NCBI RefSeq assembly: GCF_900090275.1
Contig: NZ_LT607755.1
Span: 5,022,001-5,086,000 of the forward strand
Length of the DNA: 64,000 bases
Origin: Micromonospora zamorensis
Lineage (GTDB): Bacteria > Actinomycetota > Actinomycetes > Mycobacteriales > Micromonosporaceae
Direction of reading: 5' to 3'
Below, piece after piece: positions 1 through 7,222 of the stretch. How positions within the stretch are numbered: the stretch's first letter is position 1; every line of letters starts with the position of its first letter. The position numbers and the translations under genes were made by a program. The notes under the pieces are model-generated. The model worked only from the letters and a program-made list of their open reading frames with translations, did not search any database and had not been told where the DNA came from.

Positions 1-74
1 TGATACGCACCGGCGGACCGGTCGGTTCATCCATCGGGAGTGTTATTACCCCCCGGCCTGATGAACAATCCGAA

Positions 75-102
75 GCCCGGTTCGCTTCCCGGTGGACCGG
101 GC
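75..102 (-). terminator. Possible hairpin after murQ
   Basis: A 7-bp perfect stem (GCCCGGT at 75-81, ACCGGGC at 96-102) lies 5 bases past the murQ stop codon. There is no T-tract. The remaining bases from 1 to 74 show no gene or motif that I can support. A competing shorter fold exists, so this is a weak call. Confidence 0.3.
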
Positions 103-106
103 GGGG

Positions 107-1063
107 TCAGGAGGCGAGCAGGGCGAGGGCGCCGCGGACCTGGTCGGCGGAGCGGGCCAGTGCGGCCCGGGCGGCGTCCACCTCGGCGCCGGACACCAGG
201 GAGACGAGCGCCGTCTTCAGGTCACCGTCGGCGGCGGAAAGGGCCTGCTGGGAGACCTGCTCGGAGCAGCCGGTGGCCTCGACCAGAATCGAGATCATTC
301 GTCCCCGGAGCTTCGCGTTGGTGGCGACCATATCGATCATGAGGTTCGAGTAGACCCGGCCCAGACGCACCATGACGGCGGTCGAGAACGTGTTGAGCAC
401 CAACTTCTGTGCGGTGCCCGCCTTCATCCGGGTCGACCCGGTCACCACCTCGGGTCCGGTGTCCACCCCGATGAACACGTCGACCGAGCGAGCGGCCTCC
501 GCCTCCGGATTGGCGCAGAGCAGCACCGTCGAAGCACCCTTGGCCCGGGCCGAGGCGAGCGCCCCGAGGACGTACGGGGTGCGTCCGCTGGCCGCCAGAC
601 CGACCACCAGGTCACCGGCGCGCACACAACCGGCCGCCTCGACCGCGCCGCCCCGCTCGTCGTCCTCGGCGTCCTCCACGGCCCGCCACATGGCGTCCGG
701 GCCACCGGCGAGGTGGGAGCAGAACCAGTGCCGGGGCGAGTTGAAGGTGGGCGCCAGCTCGGCCGCGTCGAGCACTCCCAGGCGGCCGGACGTGCCGGCG
801 CCGAAGTAGTGCACCCGGTGACCGCCGCGCAGGGCCGCAACCGCCAGGTCGACGGTGGTGGCGATCTCGTCGAGCACCGCTGCGACCGCGGCCGGCACCC
901 GCCGGTCCGCCTCGTTGATCACGGTGAGGACGTCCCGGGTCGACATCAGGTCGAGGTCGACGCTGAGCGGGTTGCGCCGCTCGGTGGGCGCACCCACCCG
1001 GACCGTCGGGCGGGCGGGCGGTGCTGGCACGTCCTCGTCCGGCTCCACCGCACCTGCCGTCAT
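107..1063 (-). CDS. murQ: N-acetylmuramic acid 6-phosphate etherase MurQ
   Basis: 318 aa, the usual length for the family. MurQ cleaves the lactyl ether of MurNAc-6-phosphate, giving GlcNAc-6-phosphate and D-lactate during recovery of cell-wall sugars in the cytoplasm. The SIS (sugar isomerase) fold shows GAGTSGRLG at about residues 88-96, followed by the conserved Glu102. It also has an AVEDAED segment near 128-134 carrying the second conserved Glu, and TGSTRMKAG at about 208-216, all family signatures. The ATG at 1063 overlaps the stop of the upstream murR-like gene by 4 bases (ATGA), so the two genes are translationally coupled. No MurNAc transporter or kinase is visible nearby; the left edge of the window could hide one. 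Confidence 0.95.
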   Translation of the reverse strand: MTAGAVEPDEDVPAPPARPTVRVGAPTERRNPLSVDLDLMSTRDVLTVINEADRRVPAAVAAVLDEIATTVDLAVAALRGGHRVHYFGAGTSGRLGVLDAAELAPTFNSPRHWFCSHLAGGPDAMWRAVEDAEDDERGGAVEAAGCVRAGDLVVGLAASGRTPYVLGALASARAKGASTVLLCANPEAEAARSVDVFIGVDTGPEVVTGSTRMKAGTAQKLVLNTFSTAVMVRLGRVYSNLMIDMVATNAKLRGRMISILVEATGCSEQVSQQALSAADGDLKTALVSLVSGAEVDAARAALARSADQVRGALALLAS

Positions 1064-1974
1064 GCCCGCCTCCGGTTGGCACCCACCCGGTGCGACTGGA
1101 CCGCCTCAGCGGTCGCCTCCAGTGCCTTGCGTGCCCGGGCCCGGTTGCGGGCGGCCACCCCCACGAAGAGGCAGTCGACGACGGTGAGCTGGGCCAGCCG
1201 GCTGGCCGTCGCGCCGGAGCGGTAGGTGGTTTCGCGGGCCGCCGTGGTCAACACGAAGTCCGCGACGTCGGTGATCGGCGAACGCGGGAAGTTGGTCAGT
1301 GCCACGGTGACGGCACCCCGGGTGCGGGCCTGCTCCAGCACCTCGATCACGTCGGAGGTGGTGCCGGTGTGCGAGATGCCGATCGCCACGTCGCCCCGAC
1401 CGAGGAGGGCGGCCGAGGTCAACGCGGTGTGCACGTCCGGGAAGTAGAAGGCGATCCGGCCGATGCGGTGCAGCTTCTGCTGGAAGTCGGAGGCGACGAA
1501 GCCGCTGGCGCCGGCGCCGTAGATGTCGATCCGACCGGCGCCACTGATCGCCTCGACCACCTGCTCACAGACGGCGGGGTCGAGCTGCTCGGCGGTCTCC
1601 TCGACCGCTCGGGCGTCGTTGAACGCGATGGTGGCGATGATCTGGGCGAGGTCGGCGCCGGGCGGGATGTCACCACCGACCACCCGGGCGTCCGGCGGCT
1701 CGATCCGGCGAGCGGCCTCGGCGGCGAGGCGGATGCGTAGTTGCGGGTAACCGTCCATGCCCACCGAACGGCAGAACCGGATGACGGTCGCCTCGGATGT
1801 CTCCGCTGCGGTGGCGAGGTCGGTGATGGTCCGCCGGGCCGCAGCGGCCGGATCGGACACGACCAGTCGGGCAACCCGCTGCTCGGCGGGCGACAGCGAC
1901 GGCAACAGCCCGCTGATGTGGACGATCAGCCCACCGGGCTCCTGACTCGCAGAAATCTTCGGACTCTTCGCCAC
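1060..1974 (-). CDS. MurR/RpiR family transcriptional regulator
   Basis: 304 aa with an N-terminal RpiR-type helix-turn-helix (about residues 15-95, with LATAAETSEATVIRFCR as the recognition region). A C-terminal SIS domain (about 125-260, IYGAGASGFVASDF) normally binds a phosphosugar. It is the first gene of a two-gene operon with murQ, so MurNAc-6-phosphate or a related sugar phosphate is the likely effector (inference). The start is GTG at 1974. No Shine-Dalgarno sequence is visible, and a 17-bp palindrome sits only 2 bases upstream of the start. The gene is therefore probably autoregulated, and may be translated from a very short or absent leader. Confidence 0.92.
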   Translation of the reverse strand: MAKSPKISASQEPGGLIVHISGLLPSLSPAEQRVARLVVSDPAAAARRTITDLATAAETSEATVIRFCRSVGMDGYPQLRIRLAAEAARRIEPPDARVVGGDIPPGADLAQIIATIAFNDARAVEETAEQLDPAVCEQVVEAISGAGRIDIYGAGASGFVASDFQQKLHRIGRIAFYFPDVHTALTSAALLGRGDVAIGISHTGTTSDVIEVLEQARTRGAVTVALTNFPRSPITDVADFVLTTAARETTYRSGATASRLAQLTVVDCLFVGVAARNRARARKALEATAEAVQSHRVGANRRRA

Positions 1975-1976
1975 GG

Positions 1977-1993
1977 GTGAAACTTACTTTCAC
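1977..1993. promoter_or_regulatory. Palindromic operator candidate for the MurR/RpiR regulator
   Basis: GTGAAACTTACTTTCAC is a perfect inverted repeat: 6-bp arms GTGAAA/TTTCAC around CTTAC. It lies immediately upstream of the regulator start in the gap shared with the 3' end of the next gene. Its symmetry and position fit an autoregulatory site. That this regulator binds it is inference. Confidence 0.55.
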
Positions 1994-2047
1994 CAAGCGT
2001 GAGCGTCAACTATGACTGTCCGGTAGGGAAAGTGTCGGCTGCCGGGA

Positions 2048-3064
2048 TCACCGGTCCCGCACAGCCTGCCACTCCCGCAGGACCGCCGCCTCATCCGCCG
2101 GGTCGAGACCACCCTGCCGTACGGCGGCCGGCTGCGCTGCCATCCAGGACGCAGTCGCCCGAACGGTGTCAGGCAACGGACGGACCGTCAGCCCGGCGTC
2201 CAGAGCCGGTCGGGCGTCGCGGTCCATCAGGCCGCCGGACTCCGGCAGTCGCACCCACAGCGGCAGCGCCCGCTCCCCCGACCACTCGCGAACGTCGTGG
2301 GACGCCAGGAACTCCTGATCCACCCAGGTCAGGACGGGCTCCGGTGCGTCCAGCCCGGCCGCCACCCCGGCCAGCAGGTCCGCCCGTGTCATCGCCGGCC
2401 CGATGCCGTCGTACGTGCCGCTGAGGCGGGTGCCGGCGGCGTGCAGCAACCAACCCGCCAGATCGGCGACGTCCACGAACTGCACCCGGTCGGTCGGCTG
2501 CCCGGGCGCGAGAACCTCTCCGCCGGCCGACAGGCGCCGCACCCAGTACGGAAAGCGGTCGCTCGGGTCCTCGGCACCGACGATCAGGCCCGCTCGGCAG
2601 ATGAACGAGCGGTCCACGCCCACCCGCTCCCGGACCGCCTGCTCGATGCTCACCTTGCACTCGCCGTACCAACGGTGGTCCGGGCCGACCGGACCGTCCA
2701 CGTCCGCCGGGGCGGCCGGCAGCACCGGTGCGTCCGCGGCGGTCTGGCCGGGGGTGGTGTTGTCCGCGTACACCGAGATCGTCGACACGAAGGACCAGTG
2801 GCCCACCTGGTCGGCAAGTGCGGAGAGCGCGTGCCGCGCGTGACTGACCTGGCGGGTCACGTCGACCACGGCGTCGAAGCCGTCGTCGGCGAGCGGCACC
2901 AGGGCGTCCGGGTCGTCGCGGTCGACCGGCACGAACCGGGCCCCGGCCGGCACGACGCCGGAGACGCCCCGGGCCGCGCAGGTCACGTCGTCGCCCTGGT
3001 CGAGGGCGAGCTGCGCCACCGCCCGACCGAGGAACCGGGTGCCACCGAGAATGAGGATCCGCAT
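2048..3064 (-). CDS. NAD-dependent epimerase/dehydratase family protein
   Basis: 338 aa, an extended short-chain dehydrogenase. The N-terminal dinucleotide-binding motif is GGTRFLG (residues 7-13). The active-site pair appears as YGECK, a YxxxK motif near residue 133, with the conserved Ser in FVSTISVYA at about residue 94. The C-terminal half resembles substrate-binding parts of sugar-nucleotide epimerases or reductases. No neighbouring gene fixes the substrate; the gene stands alone on the - strand between the murR-like gene and a divergent SDR. The start ATG at 3064 gives the typical MRILILGGT beginning of this family. Exact reaction unknown. Confidence 0.85.
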   Translation of the reverse strand: MRILILGGTRFLGRAVAQLALDQGDDVTCAARGVSGVVPAGARFVPVDRDDPDALVPLADDGFDAVVDVTRQVSHARHALSALADQVGHWSFVSTISVYADNTTPGQTAADAPVLPAAPADVDGPVGPDHRWYGECKVSIEQAVRERVGVDRSFICRAGLIVGAEDPSDRFPYWVRRLSAGGEVLAPGQPTDRVQFVDVADLAGWLLHAAGTRLSGTYDGIGPAMTRADLLAGVAAGLDAPEPVLTWVDQEFLASHDVREWSGERALPLWVRLPESGGLMDRDARPALDAGLTVRPLPDTVRATASWMAAQPAAVRQGGLDPADEAAVLREWQAVRDR

Positions 3065-3177
3065 CCGCCGATCCTGCGCTGCCGGTAGGCGGTTCGGCCA
3101 GCCACTCTGCTCTGGGCAGAGCGTCGGCTGTGGAGCACCGGCAGGCGCCGGCCGGACGGGACGCTAGCGTGAGGCGC

Positions 3178-3867
3178 ATGGCGGAGCGCAGCGTGTTGGT
3201 GACCGGAGGGGCTGGCGGGCTCGGCGGGGCGGCCGTCGCCGCGTTCGTCGAGGCGGGCTGGCGGGTGGTCGTACCGGAGCGGGAGGCCCGTCCCGGTTCG
3301 GAGCCGGCAGCGGGGGTGCTCCGGCTGGTCGCGGACCTCAGCGACCCGGCGGACGCGACGCGGGCGGTCGAGGCCGCCGCCGGCGACCCGGCGGCACCCC
3401 TGCGGGCCGTGGTCAACCTCGTCGGCGGGTACGCCAGCGAAGGTCTGGTGCACGAGACCCCGATCGAGGTCTTCGAGCGGATGCTCACCGTCAACCTGCG
3501 GCCCACCTACCTGGTCACCCAGGCCGCGTTGCCGCATCTGGTGGCGGCCGGTGGTGGCGCGGTGGTGTGCGTCTCGGCCCGCGCGGCGGTCGCCCCGTTC
3601 GCCGGCGCGGCCGGTTACGTGACGGCCAAGGCCGGGGTGCTGGCCTTCGCCAACGCGGTCGCGGTGGAATACCGGCCCCGCAACGTCCGCTGCAACACCG
3701 TGCTGCCCAGCGTCATCGACACCCCGGCCAACCGGGCCGCCCAGCCCGACGCCGACCACTCCCGTTGGGTCGCGCCGGCCGAGATCGCATCGGTGATCCG
3801 TTTCCTCGCGTCGGAGGAGTCGGCCCCGACCAGCGGTGCCACCGTTCCGGTCTACGGGCGGGCCTGA
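3178..3867 (+). CDS. SDR family NAD(P)-dependent oxidoreductase
   Basis: 229 aa classical short-chain dehydrogenase. It has the cofactor loop TGGAGGLG (9-16), Ser133 in VSARAA, and the catalytic Tyr147/Lys151 (YVTAK). An in-frame GTG at 3130 would add 16 residues. The ATG at 3178 places the glycine-rich motif at its normal distance from the N terminus, so I prefer it. The C-terminal 16 bases overlap the convergent thymidylate-kinase-like gene. NLVGGYASE near residue 80 is typical of SDRs acting on small ketones or alcohols, but the substrate cannot be read from sequence or context. Confidence 0.88.
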   Translation: MAERSVLVTGGAGGLGGAAVAAFVEAGWRVVVPEREARPGSEPAAGVLRLVADLSDPADATRAVEAAAGDPAAPLRAVVNLVGGYASEGLVHETPIEVFERMLTVNLRPTYLVTQAALPHLVAAGGGAVVCVSARAAVAPFAGAAGYVTAKAGVLAFANAVAVEYRPRNVRCNTVLPSVIDTPANRAAQPDADHSRWVAPAEIASVIRFLASEESAPTSGATVPVYGRA

Positions 3868-4523
3868 GTTACCAGCGGGGGCACCTCACCGGGTGCCGCC
3901 CTGGAGGGCGCTGGCAGCCAGGTCTCCAGGTGCGCCTGGATCTGCTCGGTGACCTCCTCGGCCGGGCGGTCCGCGTCCACCAGCACGAAGCTCGGGTATT
4001 CGGGCAGGGCCCGGTAGGCGGTGTCCGCCGCGGTCAGCCAGCCCATCGTCTCGTGGTCGGTGCCGCGTTCCTCGATGCGCCGGTACGCCTCCGCCGGGTC
4101 CACGGCCAGCAGGAAGGTCACCTGCGGCGTCGGAAAGAGCCGGTAGCCGGCCCGTGCGAACCGTTCCCAGCGTTGCCCACCGTGGGCCCGGATGCTCGCG
4201 TACTGGCAGGCCGAGTAACGGTCCATCACCGCCGTCCGGCCGGTGAGCAGACAGCTGATCAGGGCTACGGCGATGGCGAGCCAGCGCAGCACGGACTCCA
4301 CCGCCAGCACACCGTCGCGCCCGACCAGCCGCTGGGCGTCGGGCCGCCCGAGCCGGTTGGCGAGCCGGCCGAGCCAACGACGGCCGCTGGCGTTGCGGCG
4401 GTATTTCGCGGGGCGGCCGGCCGCGTTCAGCGCGTCGGCCAGTCGGTGAGCCTGAGTGGTCTTGCCCGAGCCGTCGATGCCGATGAGGGCGACAGTGCGC
4501 AACCGGGCCCTGCGTCGTCGCAT
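3852..4523 (-). CDS. Thymidylate kinase-like P-loop protein
   Basis: 223 aa from ATG 4523; an in-frame GTG at 4568 would give 238 aa. The P-loop GIDGSGKTT lies about 13 residues from the ATG, and a later DRYSACQYAS segment matches the DR[YS] substrate motif of dTMP kinases. The domain FLLAVDPAEAYRRIEERG is typical of the LID/adenine side. The central region (about 35-90) is longer and more hydrophobic than in canonical Tmk, with LAIAVALISCLLTG. It may therefore be a nucleoside-phosphate kinase paralogue rather than the housekeeping enzyme. It overlaps the convergent SDR by 16 bases. Confidence 0.75.
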   Translation of the reverse strand: MRRRRARLRTVALIGIDGSGKTTQAHRLADALNAAGRPAKYRRNASGRRWLGRLANRLGRPDAQRLVGRDGVLAVESVLRWLAIAVALISCLLTGRTAVMDRYSACQYASIRAHGGQRWERFARAGYRLFPTPQVTFLLAVDPAEAYRRIEERGTDHETMGWLTAADTAYRALPEYPSFVLVDADRPAEEVTEQIQAHLETWLPAPSRAAPGEVPPLVTQARP

Positions 4524-4704
4524 CCCCGATGATCTGGCCACCCTCGACAGGTTATCCGACCCACGCACCCGACCCGTGAGGTATGTGATGGTTTATCCCT
4601 GTTGACACCCGACCGGGACACCCGCAGGTGTGGCCGACCGGAATGCCGGGTACCGGAGTTCGTATCCAACCGCCGGTCCACCAACACGACGACGGGAGAA
4701 CCAG

Positions 4705-5289
4705 ATGGCTGAGCGCGGAGACGAGAGTCTGGTGCACACCCTCAAGAAGGTCGCCGCCGTGCTCAAGCAGTCCGAGATCCCGTTCGCCCTGGGCGGCAGC
4801 TTCGCCGTCTACGCCCACGGGGGCCACTCCAGCGAGCACGACGTCGACTTCCTGATCCGGGAGGTCGACGTGGAGAAGGCACTGGAGGCCCTGGTCGCCG
4901 CCGGGTTCGTCGCCGAGCGCCCCCCGGAGGACTGGCTGGTCAAGGTCTTCGACGACGGCCGGATGGTGGATCTGATCCACCGGCCGATCGAGACACCGGT
5001 GACGGAGGAGACGTTCGCCGACACGGTCATCCGGCCGGTGGACGCGATCCAGATGCCGGTCCTGTCCGCCTCCCAGCTGATGGTGCACAAACTGCTCAGC
5101 TTCTCCCAGCACTACTGCGACTTCGCCCGCGGCCTGCCGCTGGCCCGCTCCCTGCGGGAGCAGATCGACTGGGAGCGGGTACGCAAGGAGACGGAGCACT
5201 CGCCGTACGCCGAGGCGTTCCTGGTGCTGCTGGACCGGCTGGAGGTGGTGCCGGCCGCCGGCACCCCGACCGGAGAGGGGACATCGTGA
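4705..5289 (+). CDS. Nucleotidyltransferase family protein
   Basis: 194 aa from the ATG at 4705, which has a good Shine-Dalgarno (GGGAGA) 6 bases upstream; a longer ORF upstream has none. Residues near 30-50 contain GGSFAVYAHGG followed by HDVDFLI. This is the glycine-rich plus paired-Asp layout of MNT/AbiEii-like nucleotidyltransferases. Those act on nucleic acids, proteins or small molecules, and some are toxins. No antitoxin-like partner is adjacent: the next gene, which overlaps the stop codon, is a BON-domain protein. It heads a four-gene operon with BON, metallophosphoesterase and GPGG peptide. Target unknown. Confidence 0.75.
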   Translation: MAERGDESLVHTLKKVAAVLKQSEIPFALGGSFAVYAHGGHSSEHDVDFLIREVDVEKALEALVAAGFVAERPPEDWLVKVFDDGRMVDLIHRPIETPVTEETFADTVIRPVDAIQMPVLSASQLMVHKLLSFSQHYCDFARGLPLARSLREQIDWERVRKETEHSPYAEAFLVLLDRLEVVPAAGTPTGEGTS

Positions 5290-5561
5290 CCCACCAACGC
5301 GACATTGGCGCCGGGCCACCGGACGAGTACGTCGAGGCGGAGATCCAACGGCTCCTCGCCGAGGACCCCGCCGTCGCCGAACAGGGGATCACCGTGGTGC
5401 GGCGGGAACGCGCCATCGTGCTCTACGGCGAGGTGGAGAGCCCACACCGGCGCGAGGAGATCCTGCGTCGGGTGTCCGAGCGCTTCCCGGACGTACCGAT
5501 CACCAGCGACATCGGGGTGATCCGCGTCGAGGCGCCCACGGAGATCGAGCAACTGCCCTGA
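5286..5561 (+). CDS. BON domain-containing protein
   Basis: 91 aa with a single BON (lipid- or protein-binding) module: VVRRERAIVLYGEVESPH, then the REEILRRVSERFP helix and a final beta strand. There is no signal peptide or membrane segment, so it is probably cytoplasmic. The GTG start at 5286 overlaps the stop of the nucleotidyltransferase gene (GTGA), so translation is coupled. The coupling suggests the two products work together, but nothing in the sequence names a ligand. Confidence 0.8.
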   Translation: MTHQRDIGAGPPDEYVEAEIQRLLAEDPAVAEQGITVVRRERAIVLYGEVESPHRREEILRRVSERFPDVPITSDIGVIRVEAPTEIEQLP

Positions 5562-5571
5562 GGGAGGTTCC

Positions 5572-6348
5572 ATGGTGATCCGGATCGCCGCCGTGGGCGA
5601 CGTACATCTGGACGAGGACGTGGTCGGCCGGTTCCGTCCCGCGTTGGAGGAGTTGCCGGAGTGCGCTGACGTGCTGCTGCTGGCCGGGGACCTGACCCGG
5701 CACGGCACCGAGGCCGAGGCGCGCTGCGTGGCGGAGGAGTTCGGTGGGTTGGCCGTGCCGGTGGTGACCGTGCTGGGCAACCACGACCACCAGTGTGACC
5801 AGGTGCCGCAGGTGGTGAAGGTCCTCGAGGACGCGGGCATCACCGTGCTGGAAGGCAACGGCGTCGTGCTGGACTGCGCGGGCGGTCGGCTCGGCATCGC
5901 CGGCGTCAAGGGCTTCGGCGGCGGGTTCGCCGGGCGGTGCGCCAGCGACTTCGGCGAGCCGGAGATGAAGGCGTTCGTCCGGACCACCAACGAGAGCGCC
6001 GAGGCTCTCGGCACGGCGCTCCGTTCGCTGGACTGCGACATGCTGGTCGCGCTCACCCACTACTCCCCGGTGCCGGACACGCTGGCTGGTGAACCGCTGG
6101 AGATCTACCCGTTCCTCGGCTCGTACCAGTTGGGGCAGGCGATCGACTCGGCACCCACGGCGCTGGCCCTGCACGGGCACGCGCACGCCGGCACCGAGCG
6201 CGGCACGACCCCCGGCGGCGTACGCGTCCGCAACGTCGCCCACCCGGTGATCAAGCAGGCGTACAGCGTCTTCCACGTCGGCGATCAACTCGACACCGAC
6301 CAGGTTTCCCCGATCGGCCAGTCGGGTAGTCAGAGGTCATGGAGCTGA
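5572..6348 (+). CDS. Calcineurin-like metallophosphoesterase
   Basis: 258 aa. All metal-ligand motifs of the family are present in order: GDVHLDED (Asp10, His12), GDLTRHG (Asp40), GNHDHQ (Asn70, His71), LTHYSP, and LHGHAHAG near residue 208. No signal peptide, so the enzyme is cytoplasmic. It has a strong Shine-Dalgarno (GAGGGAGG) before the ATG and follows the BON gene by 10 bases. The last 10 bases overlap the next tiny gene. The substrate (phosphodiester, phosphoprotein or nucleotide) is not determined by these motifs. Confidence 0.9.
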   Translation: MVIRIAAVGDVHLDEDVVGRFRPALEELPECADVLLLAGDLTRHGTEAEARCVAEEFGGLAVPVVTVLGNHDHQCDQVPQVVKVLEDAGITVLEGNGVVLDCAGGRLGIAGVKGFGGGFAGRCASDFGEPEMKAFVRTTNESAEALGTALRSLDCDMLVALTHYSPVPDTLAGEPLEIYPFLGSYQLGQAIDSAPTALALHGHAHAGTERGTTPGGVRVRNVAHPVIKQAYSVFHVGDQLDTDQVSPIGQSGSQRSWS

Positions 6349-6482
6349 TTCTCTGGATTCTCGCAGTCGTACTCGTGGTCGCCGGCATCCTCGCGCTGTT
6401 CCGCCGGCAGATCCTGTGGGGCATCGTCCTCATCGTTGTCGGGCTGTTGGTCGGCCCGGGTGGTGTCAGCATCTTCAATTAG
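6339..6482 (+). CDS. GPGG-motif small membrane protein
   Basis: 47 aa, below usual ORF cut-offs. The ATG at 6339 is inside the end of the phosphoesterase gene (GAGGTC upstream acts as Shine-Dalgarno). The peptide is almost wholly hydrophobic: one helix ILWILAVVLVVAGILALF, a short FRRQ turn, then a second helix ending in GLLVGPGGVSIF. The LxGPGG ending is recognisable as a family of tiny actinobacterial membrane proteins of unknown function. It is the last gene of the operon that starts at 4705. I saw no evidence for a toxin role. Confidence 0.75.
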   Translation: MELILWILAVVLVVAGILALFRRQILWGIVLIVVGLLVGPGGVSIFN

Positions 6483-6559
6483 CGTGCGTAACTCCTAAAA
6501 AAACCGGGACCCGCCGGGGTCGCCGCGACCGGAGCTCCGTCCTCCCGACAGGAGCACCG

Positions 6560-6576
6560 GCCGGGGCAATCCCGGC
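6560..6576 (+). terminator. Hairpin after the GPGG gene
   Basis: GCCGGG (6560-6565) and CCCGGC (6571-6576) form a 6-bp stem around a 5-base loop. GCTTTCTT, a T-rich run, follows. It likely ends the 4705-6482 operon. The 6483-6640 gap otherwise holds only GC-rich sequence with further short hairpins. Confidence 0.5.
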
Positions 6577-6642
6577 GCTTTCTTGTGGGCGCTCCCACCC
6601 CCTGATGACGGTGCCGGATGTCTTGTGCGCCCTACCGCCGGT

Positions 6643-6675
6643 TTGACCTGACGCTGGATGGAAATTATCTCGACC
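6643..6675 (+). promoter_or_regulatory. Putative tspO promoter, leaderless start
   Basis: The -35 element TTGACC is at 6643-6648, followed by a 17-base spacer and the -10 element TATCTC at 6666-6671. The predicted start point falls on or next to the ATG at 6676, which would give a leaderless mRNA. This explains why neither candidate ATG has a Shine-Dalgarno. Position-based inference. Confidence 0.5.
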
Positions 6676-7170
6676 ATGGAGACATCCCAGGACGCGTCGA
6701 GGACCTCCGGCCGGCGGCGGTGGTGGGCTCTCGTGGGCTTCGCGGCGGCCGTCTTCGTCGCGGCCGCGATCGGCGGTCTGGGGGTGCAGGGCACCACCGG
6801 CGAGTACGCGAGCCTCCAGCAGCCCAGCTGGGCACCGCCCTCATGGCTGTTCGGCCCGGTCTGGTCGCTGCTCTACGCACTGATCGCGGTGGCCGCCTGG
6901 CTGGTGTGGCAGCGGGTCGGCTTCGGCCCCGCCCTCTGGGCGTGGACCGCCCAACTGGTGCTCAACGCCATCTGGACCCCGCTGTTCTTCGGCGCGGGGC
7001 AGTACGGGCTGGCGTTCGCCGAGATCGTGGTGATGTGGTTGGCGATCGGGCTCACCGTGGTGCTGTTCGCCAGGGTGTCGCGGGTGGCGGCGGCGCTGCT
7101 GCTGCCCTACTGGGCCTGGGTCACCTTCGCCGCCGCCCTGAACCTGTCGATCTGGCAGCTGAACTCCTGA
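6676..7170 (+). CDS. tspO: TspO/MBR family protein (tryptophan-rich sensory protein)
   Basis: 164 aa from ATG 6676. Another in-frame ATG lies at 6658, but a -35/-10 pair ends just before 6676, so the shorter leaderless form is preferred. It has five membrane helices with the family's aromatic signatures: WAPPSWLFGPVWSLLY after helix 1, LVLNAIWTPLFFG in helix 3, and PYWAWVTFAAALN in helix 5. TspO proteins are membrane proteins that bind porphyrins and related ligands. In bacteria they are linked to stress and tetrapyrrole handling. No porphyrin gene is adjacent here. It is followed by a bidirectional hairpin. Confidence 0.92.
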   Translation: METSQDASRTSGRRRWWALVGFAAAVFVAAAIGGLGVQGTTGEYASLQQPSWAPPSWLFGPVWSLLYALIAVAAWLVWQRVGFGPALWAWTAQLVLNAIWTPLFFGAGQYGLAFAEIVVMWLAIGLTVVLFARVSRVAAALLLPYWAWVTFAAALNLSIWQLNS

Positions 7171-7176
7171 CCTGAC

Positions 7177-7208
7177 CGGTCCCCGACGGCGGCGCCCGCC
7201 GGGGACCG
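7177..7208. terminator. Bidirectional hairpin between tspO and the M23 gene
   Basis: CGGTCCCC (7177-7184) pairs with GGGGACCG (7201-7208). An inner GGCGG/CCGCC stem extends it around a 3-base loop. It lies between two convergent genes, 7 bases after the tspO stop and 15 bases past the M23 gene stop. Confidence 0.6.
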
Positions 7209-7222
7209 TGGCCGTCCCCGGG

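Noticed and set aside
4545..4610. Two TTATCC words and a TTGACA hexamer suggesting DnaA boxes or a strong promoter
   Set aside because: The TTATCC words do not extend to full DnaA boxes, and no suitable -10 lies 16-18 bases from TTGACA on the + strand.
4705..5561. Nucleotidyltransferase plus BON as an AbiE-like or MNT/HEPN toxin-antitoxin pair
   Set aside because: The partner is a BON domain, not an antitoxin or HEPN protein, and the order and motifs do not match known toxin-antitoxin systems.
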